A stretch of 64,000 nt of DNA from Ceratothoa steindachneri (lineage: Eukaryota; Arthropoda; Malacostraca; Isopoda; Cymothoidae): the NCBI GenBank assembly GCA_963969495.1, contig OZ018326.1, positions 174,505,056 through 174,569,055 on the forward strand, in the 5' to 3' direction. The position numbers and the translations under genes are program-made. Below are positions 44,433-55,919 of this stretch, piece by piece (the first letter of the stretch is position 1; each line of letters opens with the position of its first letter). The notes under the pieces are model-generated. The model did not search any database, had not been told where the DNA came from, and saw only the letters and a list, made by a program, of their open reading frames with translations.

Positions 44433-44910
44433 ACTACAGTTTGTTAGTTGGTTTGCTTTTTAACAAACCAAGCGTCACTGTAACCCATAAATACTAGCCC
44501 CTTGTTAAACCCACCATTCACTCTCTAGGATAGATCCAAAATTACAAAATTAAAAACAAAGTTTACATTTACTATCTTTAAATAATGCCAGGTCAATTTC
44601 TCTTATAGTTCTTAATTAATTTCTGCAATAAACCCTAAATTTATTAACTAATTTTTGAGTCAGTTTTAAAGCAAATTAACTGTTGCCAAGTCATATTTAA
44701 TAACAAATTTCAACTTATAGTACATTTTACTGATAATTTATAATTGGCCACCTTTTACAATAAAGTCTTGTTGGCCTTTTAAGTTTTCTTCTTATGTATT
44801 AACTTTGTAAACTTATTCTAGCCTGAAGATTGAAAACTTGTAGTTTTCGGAACGTTGTGAAAAATTAAAAGATACTGCATCCGTTTCTCGTGGCTCTGGG
44901 ATTTATCCTC

Positions 44911-44914
<4 letters not shown>

Positions 44915-45000
<86 letters not shown>

Positions 45001-45013
45001 ATATATTTATATG

Positions 45014-45078
<65 letters not shown>
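44915..45078. repeat. (TA)n microsatellite, about 164 bp
   Basis: TA array with TTTA and TGTA interruptions, beginning exactly where the right PLE arm ends. Confidence 0.95.
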
Positions 45079-45545
45079 GCAGTTCCTCACTCCTCTTCAG
45101 GAGCATTACATATAAGACAAGGCAGGCAACCATCCACCTCTCCCCAAAAGGAAAATCTCAAGAAGCCATTTGTCTAAGCTAACGTAAACTCCAAAAGAAA
45201 ACGGAGAAAACGTGAATTTTTGACGTGGATCTTCGCCTCTTTCTAATTTTTTGATAAATGAACAATATCGTTCTAGTCAATGCGGTTACTAAAGGGTAAT
45301 AATAAGATTCTTCAATCCTCTAGAGAGGTCTCCTGCAGTTTATCAACCATCTTCAGGACCGTCACATATACGACAATTCAACCATCGATTTCTCCCCAAA
45401 AAGGTAATTTCAAGAAGCCTATTGTATAAGCTAACATTTAACTTCAAATGAAAATGTAGAAAACATGAATTTTAGCCGTGAATATTTGTCCTTTCTAATT
45501 TTATTTTTAAGTGAACAATGACATTCTGTGTAGTCAAACGTTATT
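45079..45545. repeat. Diverged two-unit tandem repeat, about 256-bp period
   Basis: Unit 1 starts GCAGTTCCTCACTCCTCTTC (45079) and unit 2 starts GCAGTTTATCAACCATCTTC (45335). Both continue with ACATAT.AGACAA or a similar block, CCAACC..., TCTCCCCAAAA, TCAAGAAGCC and TTTCTAATTTT..T, in that order. The units differ at perhaps a quarter of positions. No coding signal. Confidence 0.75.
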
Positions 45546-45871
45546 GTCCATTTATTATAAAGATTAGAAATGGCGAAGTTCCACGGCTTGTAGAGTTGTA
45601 GATTATACTATTATTAATATTTTCAATGAAATCTTTTCTGACAATTTAGTAGTATATCTGGTTTCTTATTTTGCTATCAAGCGATACATAGGTAACCCTT
45701 CTACAATTTTTATATTTAAAGAAGGCATTAGTAATGACTAAGTCATTTATGGCACAAAACTACAGTGGCATAGGTTTACATACCCCTGTTTTCCTTCCAA
45801 AATGCTTCATATTCTCATCCTAATAACTTGTGTCTGGTCTATATATTTGTAGCACCGACAATGGTACTCTC
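45546..45871. other. No gene seen
   Basis: AT-rich sequence between the tandem repeat and the LINE fragment. Confidence 0.6.
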
Positions 45872-46099
45872 TCAAGCTACAATGTAGCTGCCATTAACCT
45901 CTGTGATATCTGCTTGTATCCGGTGATCACTCTGCCACGCCCAAAGTTCTACTCCAAACCGTCTCATCTTGCCCTCCAATATCTCTAGTTTGCTTTCTTC
46001 GTTCAATGTTCTAACGTTCCATCTTGCTACCGTGAGATTCTTTGCACCTTCTCTCTTTCGAGTACCTGTGATTGAGGGACATTGGTTATTTCTAGACAC
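45872..46099 (-). pseudogene. LINE endonuclease N-terminal fragment
   Basis: The frame contains GAKNLTVARWNVRTLNEESK, then LEILEGKMRRFGVELWAWQS and IQADITEVNGSYIV. The T.A.WNVRTL start, the helix L..LE.EMRR and the following strand fit the first third of an APE-type LINE endonuclease. The expected LSETR block reads WQSDHR here. The sequence after YIV loses the fold, so the LINE is cut there. The upstream side (46100-46430) is GC-richer than its surroundings and may be its 5' untranslated part. Confidence 0.75.
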
Positions 46100-47740
46100 A
46101 TGAAACAGAATATAGTGTATGATCGGGGTATACCTGGGTACCTGTCAAAGATTTCCCAAGCGCAGTGCCCTTCTAACCTAAGCATGTTACCCCTCTCTAT
46201 GAATAGAGCCGAAGTAGAGGAGACAACCGAGGTATTAGTCTATTTATACTAGCCCTTCCTCTATCATATACCTGCTACCATAGATTGTTCCCCCCACATG
46301 GATTATCCCACCTACTGAAGTGGTTACCGGGGTATGGCGCTTGGAGCTAGCATGTGAGAGTTAGGAAGAGAGTGAGGACCAGTTGATCTTGCATCTCACA
46401 TTTCAGTGAGATGCAACAGTCAGGAGTCCAAAGGTGCTTCATCTAATCAGCTTTTCTACACTATATTAAAGTCACATATGAAAATGAGCCTATATAGATT
46501 ATGCTAAGGATCGACGTACATAGTTAGGAACAATACGTGTTTATGACTTTGAGGTAATTACAGATGGGATGAGTTTACAAAGATTTGAACTTGGCTTACA
46601 AAGATGTTATATTGGCCCAGATTTGACTTTTTATTAATTACCTATTTCAGGCATTATGAGAAAGAGAGAAAAAGTAGAGAAGTAAACTGACCTAACAGAA
46701 AATGGATTAATCTATAAATATAATCAGATTATATACCAATAATGAATATACTATCTCTGGAAAGGCAATTTGAGAGCAGATCATCACACTATCGTTTTCA
46801 GTGGGTGCAGAACAGACCCTCTTAGATGATCGATAGCGCAATGAAACAGTTAACAATATTTAAAAAGAAATTCACCAAAGGAAACAAAAGGGCGAAGATT
46901 GACCCACTTGATTGCACATAAACAGGCTAAGAAAAAAAAAAGTTGGAGGAAGTCATTATCTTATCTCAACCATACACTTAAGATTTAATTGTGACAAAAA
47001 CCTCCTCAAAAATGTCAAAAGAAATTATAGATTTTCATATGGTAAACCTCGCCACATTAAAATATTAAATCCATTCTATTGAAACAAGTAAGGCAAAGGA
47101 AAATTATGAGTGATCATAAAACGAGTTATAAAAAAAATTAAACTTAACAAGCAAGAATTGAACTTTGGAGAGGCAGAAAGAAAATATTAAATTAAGAAAA
47201 GCCTAAATAAATAAGATAGTCTTCACTAGGAATATTATTAAGAAAATTATATCTTTAACCTCGTTTCAATCATTCTTATTATATTTTTAGACTAGTATAT
47301 AAACATCCTCATTTATTGGCTTGATGCAGAATCTCGACCCGAGCAAAACTTCAATCAAAGAGTGTAAAAAGTAAATGAAACGAAAATTTCAAGTACATTT
47401 GAATTCTATTCCAACCTCATTATCAAGAAAGAGAGAATTAAGTTTAACTGTATTTTATTTTAATTTGACTTGTGATTATTTTCATAGTTATAGTCATGTG
47501 TAAGGGTTTTATGGGGAATACGTATTTTCATTTTTGTATTTGTTTTTAAATTTATGTAATAGGAAAAAATATTTTATTATTCAAATTATTGCTGGATCTT
47601 TCAACTAGACTAGTTTCAGTCAATGGAACTTTGCTATTAGATTTAAGGCGTAAAATGATGATAAATATTGGTTACATGAATGATGTGTAATTAAAATCTA
47701 TTTCGTAATATTTTGGGGTAAAATTAAAGTTTGGAATCTC
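46100..47740. other. No gene seen; GC-richer start may be a LINE 5' leader
   Basis: 46100-46430 is richer in G/C than its surroundings and lies just upstream of the LINE fragment in transcription order. The rest is AT-rich and shows nothing. Confidence 0.45.
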
Positions 47741-47746
47741 AATTTC

Positions 47747-48700
47747 AGAAATGTTTCATTCCAAAAAAGAGCGTGTAACCATAGTTGTGCTCCTCCAAAG
47801 CATCCTGAAATGCAAGTCGATAGGTGGTGAGGGTGTTATAATAAGAAACACCATCTTTAAGGTCATTAATGAGTTTAAAGAGACTCGTTTCGAAAAGTAT
47901 TCCCGAAGCTCAAGAGGTCACAAAGAAGGTCACCTACTTGTAATTTCACAGCTCAATTATCGGCACGCCTGCAGTGCCAATCAGTCTCATATTTCCAAAG
48001 AAGCAGGTGTGGAGGCTTCATCGAGCACGCTGAGGTGGAAACCTTTTGACAAAGGACTCAAGATGAAAAAGGCTATTCAAGAGCCCTAAATTTACCTATT
48101 AATACACTACGCATAGATTCCACATTTATTAGAAATATAAAGAATGTACTGATGAAGACAGGATCTATGTGATATTTGCTGATGAAGCGCTTTTCTAATT
48201 TTTGGGATCTTCTGGAAAATCCTTCGATAAGAGAAGAATAAGGGACCACTTTCAATAATCCTGTATCGTGCACACGATGAAGCATCTTGACACTTTCCAT
48301 GTTTGGTACTGTTTCTCATCTAAGGAAACTGGATCACCAAAACCTTTACCCAAGAACACTAAAATGAACTTAAAATGGCAGGAAACGTGCCTCTTCAGCA
48401 CCTTTTCACAACGGCTAGGGATGGTAACTGTTTTGATCTGCATGATGGCGCACATTTTCACAAAGAAATAACAATGCTTATGTGTTAAAATAACATCGAA
48501 CTTTGAAAACCTTTGCTGGGGAATTCACCAGATTTCAACCCAATAGATAATTTGTTGGGGATAATTAAACTGGGGCTAGATAAGCAGAAGTCATCCATAG
48601 TGAGCACTTGCAAGCTCTTAGAGAACAAAATGGAGCAATATTAGTCAATATACCATCCCCAATTTAGTCTCATGAATAGCGTAACGAATTGAACTATTCC
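47747..48700 (+). pseudogene. Tc1-type transposase relic
   Basis: An open start at 47751 includes IRNTIFKVINEFKETRFEKY and SRGHKEGHLL, the helix-turn-helix and linker region, then QSHISKEAGVEASSSTLRW. After 48089 the frame breaks. Later blocks, in changing frames, are YVIFADEAL (near 48165-48190), which contains the FSDE aspartate region of the catalytic site, TFHVWYCFSSK (near 48290-48320) and FQPNR (near 48535) for the SPDLNPIE block. LLGIIKLGLDKQK (near 48550-48590) follows. It resembles the relic at 20.0-20.7 kb in the HVW.FSS region. Confidence 0.75.
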
Positions 48701-48908
48701 AGAATAACAAACGACATCATTTTAAATATTGACAGCGCTCAACAAATGACTGTATGTACTAATAAAATAAGTTTGAGCTCGATCATTTATTTTATGTTTT
48801 ACCATTAAATTAATAAAAAATTATACAATGAAAAATTCCAGCGAAAGATTAGTTAATTTAATTTCTTATATGAGAAATTTAAGTCTCATAAAACTTGCCC
48901 ATGGCTGT

Positions 48909-48924
48909 TTATATATATGTATAT

Positions 48925-48996
<72 letters not shown>

Positions 48997-48998
48997 AC
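48909..48998. repeat. (TA)n microsatellite
   Basis: TA array of about 90 bp with a few interruptions. No PLE sequence recognised on either side. Confidence 0.95.
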
Positions 48999-48999
48999 A

Positions 49000-49835
49000 A
49001 AAATATAAAAACCCACGAAATAGTTCTGAAGATTTATTTGCAGCACTATTCGGATCTCAACTCGGATCATCAACAGAGAATTACGAAAGAAAAGAAAAAT
49101 ATTTCCACAAAAAGTTAAACAAACATTAAATAATAGTTTAACTTAAAAGTGTGGCAAGGAAAGGCAAATATATATAATTTGAAAATATTGAGTGGGATGT
49201 AAAACAATTAAACATTAGGTAAAATAGACTATTGAATTTTGAATAAAAAACAAAAACACATTTGTGAACCTATTGCAAAGAGCGACTCACCTGTATCGTT
49301 GTTTGATAGCAAATGGCTCACGCTAAAAAAAAATAATAACGAACAATATTCGTTTGGTCTGTTGAATATTGGTTGGCTGGTCATAGGCTAAGTAATTTAA
49401 TTAAAGAGGTGTAATTATTTAAATTAAGGTTTATTTTATAGTTGAATAACGACTCTATGATTTTCAACTCCAAATATGAAGACGAGATGTTAAACGATTC
49501 TGGGTTAAAAGAATATTCGTGATTATCGAGTTTTGCCCTCATAACTACTATGAGAGGTTGTGCTTGTATAATTATAAAGTACACAGGATTGCAAGCCCAT
49601 AGGAATTGAATCACTGCGGCGAAAAATTAAATGCAATGAAATAAGGTTAGAATCAATCCAAACAAATTACACTGTTGAGTTCTGTTTTGCAATGGTAGAA
49701 AATAGAGACTTATTGAAATTAGATATTAAATGTTAGAGATAGGGTAATATTAGGAAAACCTTCTTCTTCGCTACAGTAGTTATAATGGTTACTAGATAAT
49801 ATATTTTAGAGAAATTTAGACACAATCTTATCTAC
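49000..49835. other. No gene seen
   Basis: AT-rich sequence with nothing recognisable. Confidence 0.6.
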
Positions 49836-49839
49836 TTAA

Positions 49840-50060
49840 TTATTCAAATGAATGAATTCCATAAAATAAGTTGTTGTTTTTCATTAAAGTTAACCATTTT
49901 GAGCAAACATGGTATGCTCTGAAGATTCTTATTTTAATGCTAGTTAACTTAAAGTGACTAGGAGAGCTACTCAAAAAATGAATGCCAAATATTTTGGTTG
50001 TTGGTTTTCTATAAATGGATGTATTAAACTTCGAACTCAGGGCAAACAGAAACAGATAAC
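49840..50060 (-). pseudogene. Third PLE lineage, RT C-terminal fragment
   Basis: The minus-strand frame contains FNTSIYRKPTTKIFGIHFLS and SPSHFKLTSIKIRIFRAYHV, then CSKW. This fits the RT end of the PLE branch with TSVYRKPT.TGL...F.S..P..FK...I..L..RAY..CS. It differs clearly from families A and B. No endonuclease is seen after it; the frame ends at 49840. Confidence 0.6.
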
Positions 50061-51810
50061 AAAATCCCTCTCTTAGATGTAAACGTTGTTCGAGTAATTG
50101 TTTTCCCACCTGATGTGTTCCTCTCATCACGTGATAGATATTTTTGCCTAACTCGTTCATATGAAGAATTTTCTCCCCACAAACTGCTCTGAAGGAGTAA
50201 CGTTATTCTCATTCGGGATTTGTTTTAAAATGCACGCCAAAGGTCTTGCTGTTTATTCTAACACCCATTCTCCAGCATCACCAGACCGATGCTTTGGTTG
50301 AAAAACGCGCTGGAATATCAGTACGTTTTTATTCTCTGTCGTGAATGATTCCTCTGTCGCATCTGATCTAAAACCCTGCAAATTCTTGTCATTAATCTTC
50401 ATCATCGGCATTTATAAGCACGATAAATAACCGATGATGGATAGTGATAAAAAACTAGAAAACTTATTAGACAATAAAATACACTTTAAAAGCTAAAGCC
50501 TTATGATGAACTATGTTTTTCCTGAATCTTATACCCTGTCTGTTTATGAAGCAGGTATGACATCACCTGCGGAGACAGGTCCATTAAAAATTTTGCTCTC
50601 TTTTCATCTTATCTTGTTCTATTTCCTTTATTTCTTACAGAGTCTGAGTTTGAATTATACATCTCTTTCTCGTCTTAGTCTTTTCTCTATTATTCTTGTG
50701 TAGGTCTCCTGTATTCATGGGATTGATAATAATATAAATTAGTTTTCAATTGATATTAACAGACATTCACCAATGCGTAAAATTATTTCGTATAATTCCA
50801 GGAAAAGCAATCGTTTTTGTGCCATCTCTTTCCATTATTTATATTAAACTTATTTGCTTCCCATTCAATATTGTCAAGATCCTCCTTTCCAAGAGAAGAC
50901 ATTCTTTCCTTCGCTAGAACACTCTTAAACAAGAAGATTCGTAATCTAATGATTAAAAACGAGACAAGTAAACCTTACTTATCCAGAATTTGGCTAAAAT
51001 CGCAAGTAATCCCACATCTTATTAACGAAGGATTTCATTTGGATGCCAACGGGGTCATTTCTTCGGGAATATATCTTAAATAGTTAAATAGGGAAAGTTG
51101 CAAGGTTAAAAAAAGAGAAAACGTTTTAAAGGTCGTTAGGTCATATGCTCATAAGGTCATAAGTCGGAATAATTAACACGCAATTTAGGTCTGTTGAGCG
51201 TGTTAGCAATGAACGTAACTCTTAACGTGCTGAAAAACTCCTGCGGATATCATCGCTTTTTGAAAACTTCATCTCTTATATTAAAATAAATTCACTGGAA
51301 TATCATCTTTTCCACCGCACCCATAGAAGACGTCATTCTAACAGTTTCGTCGACGGTTCAGCATAAAATCCCTCTCATCCGTGGACACTACTTTAGTGTG
51401 GTTTATGCGTGCTGTACATCTTTGATAGACAAAGTTATAGTTTAATTTCGAAGCAAGGTTTGAATTAATACTCATACAACTCTCTGTTCTCCTTAATTCT
51501 TCGTCAAGGACGGATAGCCACGATTATCAGTGAAGGGGTGGGATTAACTTTTACAAATTAAGACCTTGAATGAAACAACACGGCGTTAATATAATTAATA
51601 AAGATTCTCTCAAATACCTAAAACATTGTTTCTTTCTTGCAGGTTTTCATCCCAACGTAATGCATTTGACGATATTTCATGTAAGAAAAGAGAGATTTCA
51701 AGTCTCACCTAGAATATTGCGCGCTACTTAAAATTGTACCCCTTGTGCTTGAAGTCAGAGTCACTTCGTTATGAAAATTATTTCACCACAGATTCCCATA
51801 CCGTCTAATC
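50061..51810. other. No gene seen
   Basis: AT-rich sequence. The open frame at 50817-51083 reads plausibly (RTLLNKKIRNLMI..., INEGFHLDANGV) but I recognise no family and see no splice or poly(A) context. Confidence 0.5.
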
Positions 51811-51811
51811 C

Positions 51812-52200
51812 TATGTATATCCGTCTCTCTCCCTCTCTCTCTTTCCATTTATTATTTCTTTCTTTCACATCATTCATTTATTTCTTTCGCGTTCTTTCTT
51901 TCTTCCTCGTTCTTACTTTCTAAGGTTTGCTATGTCCCTTTTCTATCTTTCATTCTCTATCTTTCGCGTTCTTTCTCTCTTTTTTCTTCCATTTTTATTC
52001 TTTATCATTTTTAATATCTATGTTCATTCATTTTGTCTCTCTATTCTCTTTATTTACTCTCTCTTTCACTCCTTTTTCGCTCTCTTTGCCACTTTCTTTA
52101 TTCACACACCGTTGTTCACTCTCATATTTCACTCACTTTTTCAAATTTACGGCTTCTTTCTCTCTTTCTTTTCGCACACTCACTCATTCACTACAACTCG
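51812..52200. repeat. Pyrimidine-rich low-complexity tract
   Basis: C/T-rich on the + strand, with repeats of CTCTCT, TTTCTTTC and TCACTC. The Phe/Ser/Leu-rich frames through it are compositional. Confidence 0.85.
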
Positions 52201-53690
52201 CAAAACATGGATTAATCAAATTATATAAATTATATATAATATTTTATATATTTAGGTTATATATTAAGAAGTCAGAACTTCTTTCTTCCGAGCTCATTAG
52301 AGGGTGGCTAAAACCACCTGCAATGGCCAAATTTCGACCTCAGGAGAGAGAATCCCCATCCTAATCCCCATCTCAGTCCAGATCTTGCGTGTTTTCTGTA
52401 TTGAATCAAATTTCATTTTCTCCTTCCAAATATTTAAGTTGTGTAAATATTATGGCGTTTATTCATTTACCTTCAGCTCCCACTTGTTGAAGTACATTCA
52501 TTGAAAACTCAAAATTAGATAACATAAAAGCTCATAAAATGTCAGCGACATAAAAGAGACAAAGTTAGGAGAAATAAATGATCATTACATTATTGAGAGG
52601 AAATAAATAATTTTATTACTCATTTGACTGAAATGTTTGTAGTGAGTAGAAAAGAAAATTAGATCAATGCAAAAATTTTCAATTCGATTGAAGTCAGGAA
52701 TCTCGTATCATCATTAATAAATATTAACCCCGCTGTCACTGAAACATTTGCATTTTTTGGATGATTTCGTCTATTTTCTTATACCTTGATTCATGTATAC
52801 TTTTACTTCCCCTCCTTAATTAGTGTATGCTAGGTGAGCCAAACATCGCATATCATAAATTAATTGTCTGCAAATGCGGCCGAAATTAATGAAACTAGAA
52901 AATTAATGGAGTGAATTACAACAATATTGTGTAGGTGAATGATATGATTAGTAAAGGACAAATTATATATGCGAAAATTTGCACAAAACCAAAAGCAAAT
53001 AATGCGATAATAAGCTTTTTTTCTACTACTTAACGAGCCTTTGAGGTTGAAAGGATATAGTAGAGGAAGTAAACCTGGGATGGAATTGTAAAACATTATC
53101 CCGATTTCAATTCCTCATAAAGTGTTTGGAAATAATAAGATAAGTAGAGATACAGCTAGTCAAAATTTATCGAAGGCCTTTAGGACATTTTCCTTAAGAG
53201 TGGGCTAAATTAGACAAAAAGAGGTAAGAATGTCTATCTGGTATTAGCCAATCATGCAGTAGTAATCATCAGATGTTTTTTTTTATCTGGGATAATAGGA
53301 GTATATAAGCATTTTCGGGAAAAAACAAAATCATTCATATGTGCAATTATGACGAACATTGCAGTTTTTCAGCTTAATTAAGTTGCAAAAAGGGATTCAA
53401 GGTAAAATTCCCTTTTAGATTATAAACATTTAAAACTAAAATTAGCATTGAGCAAAAAGTATATTTAAATGAAAACTATACAAAAGTAACAATATCAAGT
53501 CATTTTAGAGTAAAGGCTATGAATGGGAAATTCGCGTTCATCCTTATAGAAATGCACAGACATTTGATACTAGAAACAGCGATATAACATGAACATTATA
53601 AACGAGATTAATGTTAATTGAGAAATAGAGCAACAGGACATTCATAAGGTAGCAAATTAAAGAGAGAGCTGCGGATATTTAATTACCGGT
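52201..53690. other. No gene seen
   Basis: AT-rich sequence with nothing recognisable. Confidence 0.6.
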
Positions 53691-53692
53691 TA

Positions 53693-54945
53693 TTGTAAAA
53701 GTCCTTTTGGACGCTCTCAACAGATGATACAATCATAGTTTAGTGCAGTTAAAGAAGTTTTTATTTTTTTGCCATATAAATATGTGTGAAAATTGTAATA
53801 TCAATCAATGACATTGCCTTCGCCGGCGAGAATGCGCTCCAGACGAGACCTGAAGGCCACGCACACTTTGCGGACGAAGTTCTTTCTCATGCTGTCCCAC
53901 ACACGCTTAATGGAGAACTTAGGTTCATCGACTTTGCTGCTGTGGCAGACCTTACAGTCCTTGCCCTCGACATGCATCTACCCGCTGTAAACCATGGATT
54001 TGAGGTCGCGCACTTGCGGCCACCAAAATTACTCCGACCAATAGTTCATGTTCAACCCCAAACCATTCTGCACGCACAGTCTTGGTTGTGTGGGCCAGGG
54101 CACCGTCTTGCTCAAAGACGTAGTCCGTATTTTTTGTGATTTTCCTCACCCAAGTCAGGATTTCATGGCCAAGATGTAATTGTAATCGGCCACGGTGAGC
54201 CTGTAACCTGCCGCGAAACCCACCGGTTGCATCTTATCTCCATTCGCAGCCAGGACGCCCAACATTATCATGGAGGACGAGTGCTTGGTCGTAAACACGT
54301 GCGGAATTTTGAGACATACTGGCCAAGGCTCACCCGGTGGTCATTCTTCATGTTTATGACCAGATCGAACGTGAAGGATTTTTTATCAGAAAAAAATGAG
54401 TATTCGAATGCCATCATTCTTCAAGTTCTTGAGAAGGCGAGGAAAGCTTTCCCGACTTTGCTCTAGCTTACGGTCGGTGGCATGAACCCTTTACACACCT
54501 TTGGCTTTTTAACCTCCCCAATTTGACGGCCCTGGACATCGTGGCAAAAGAGATGTTCTTCGCGTGTACAGTCATTTTGACCTTCGGAACAAATTTAGAG
54601 CCCTCTTTTCTCGAACAAACTTTTGAGGACTTGATGTCTTGCTGAACAACCTTGATCTTTTAGGTCTATATCATTTTTGAGCCTCTGTGCATCTCTGTGA
54701 ATGGTCTTCCTGCTGAGCTTGAGCCACTGAGTGATGTTGGACTTGTTTTGGCCCGTGCGCAGGACAGCAGAGATTTAGATTCTTTTCAATTCCATCTAGG
54801 CACAATTGAACACAATGGAAAAGACGTTTTAATGACAGCCGCTGGAAAATTAGGACTTCAAATCTTTGGAGTGAACTTTTACTATCACAAACCTAAACTT
54901 CTCGCAATTATATAATGCCGAGTGTAACAGAACTTTTGCGAATTT
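53693..54945 (-). mobile_element. Tc1/mariner element relic
   Basis: The transposase reading on the minus strand occupies about 54910-53810. Just outside it, ATTGTAAAAGTCCTTTTGGAC (53693) and the complement of the right end (CGCAAAAGTTCTGTTACAC, 54945 inwards) resemble each other, which suggests worn inverted ends. The length of about 1.25 kb is normal for the superfamily. The terminal repeat assignment is tentative; the transposase is clear. Confidence 0.7.
53810..54790 (-). pseudogene. Tc1/mariner transposase, several frameshifts
   Basis: From the 5' end: SNITQWLKLSRKTIHRDAQR (near 54750-54690), a helix-turn-helix, then RHQVLKSLF. KHSSSMIMLGVLAANGDKM (near 54290-54230) lies before the second aspartate, followed by YRLTVADYNYIL. 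DYVFEQDGALAHTTKTVRAE (near 54125-54065) carries the Q-D-G-A-x-A-H-T catalytic block intact. KFSIKRVWDSMRKNF and ERILAGEGNVID plus stop (53910-53808) form the C-terminus. Frames change at least three times. The third catalytic residue block (SPDLNP-like) is not clear. The + strand frame at 53786-54139 is its shadow. Confidence 0.85.
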
Positions 54946-55124
54946 CGGTGACTATTAAAGCTATATTTACAATATATTTAATATTGGAATTACCTATGAC
55001 CTTAAATTAGCAACATCTTGGTTAAATCCAAGTCAATCCAAGCTATTTAACCATGAATTAGCTCAGGAGACAAACAAGCATGGATATAGTTTTCTCGCTG
55101 GCTTATTTAAATGGGTGTGTAAAT

Positions 55125-55565
55125 CTAGACAAGCAGTAATAAAAGTTTTAGGCAAGGGCCATGAAAAGTTGAGTTTTGGCGAGTAGCTTCTGGAGTTGGA
55201 TTTTTGATGGGACTTAAGAGTGGGGTCCTGGTGCTTATGGTTTGGGGAAAGAAACTTGATGGTATGGATTTAGGAAGCACTAGGGGCATTGTGAGTGAAG
55301 TTAGAAATTTGAATTTTGGGGGACTATGGCGTTGGGAGAGGTCCGCTTTGGAACGACAGTGATCCACTGGAAAAGGGAGCGATGAGGACCTAAAGAGATT
55401 TCCCATTGCCTCTTCATCTGAGAGGAATGAGGCCAAGTGTGGCGAACAGAGTAAAGAGTGTTGGGACACCTCTTCTGAGGTTATGTTGTCCATGGGCGTA
55501 TCGTTGGCTGTTAAGGTAAGAAAACTTTCGAGAAAGGACGAAATGGGTGATGCTGCACAAGCCAA
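55125..55565 (-). CDS. Unidentified 146-codon open frame in a GC-richer stretch
   Basis: The frame starts MACAASPISSFLESFLTLTA and ends with a Leu-rich tail before TAG. It is Ser/Pro/Thr-rich with no motif I know. The surrounding 55.1-56.5 kb is less AT-rich than its neighbours. Upstream on the same strand two overlapping frames (55511-55693, 55716-55913) are also open, and a GGTAAGT that could be a splice donor lies at about 55728-55722. It could be part of a retroelement gag or leader, or a chance frame in GC-richer sequence. Confidence 0.3.
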   Translation of the reverse strand: MACAASPISSFLESFLTLTANDTPMDNITSEEVSQHSLLCSPHLASFLSDEEAMGNLFRSSSLPFPVDHCRSKADLSQRHSPPKFKFLTSLTMPLVLPKSIPSSFFPQTISTRTPLLSPIKNPTPEATRQNSTFHGPCLKLLLLLV

Positions 55566-55919
55566 GTAACTTTATAGGCTGAGGGAATTGCTTCCATATT
55601 TGTAGGGGAATTGCAGTGCTTCTGCTGTTGACGAAGTCTACGATGTGGTCTGCAGCTGCATTCGAGTAAACCGTGAGGTAGTGAAGCTGTCAAGGTTTCG
55701 ATGTTAAGTTCTTCCTTACTTACCGAAATGATTTAGTGGGGTGCAAGCGGCAGGTGGAGTTTGAATGCAATTCGAGTTTTGGGGGCGTAATAAGTTAGTG
55801 TGGGCAGCAGGTGAGAGAACTCTGGCATAAACGACTGAGGAGTGTTGACAGGCACGTATTTGCTCCCGCGGGTCTCGAGCACTCAGAAAAACAGAGACCC
55901 TAGTGAATTTCACCTTCGG

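Noticed and set aside
53786..54139. 117-codon frame on the + strand
   Set aside because: It is antisense to the transposase coded on the minus strand, which has the QDGA.AHT catalytic block.
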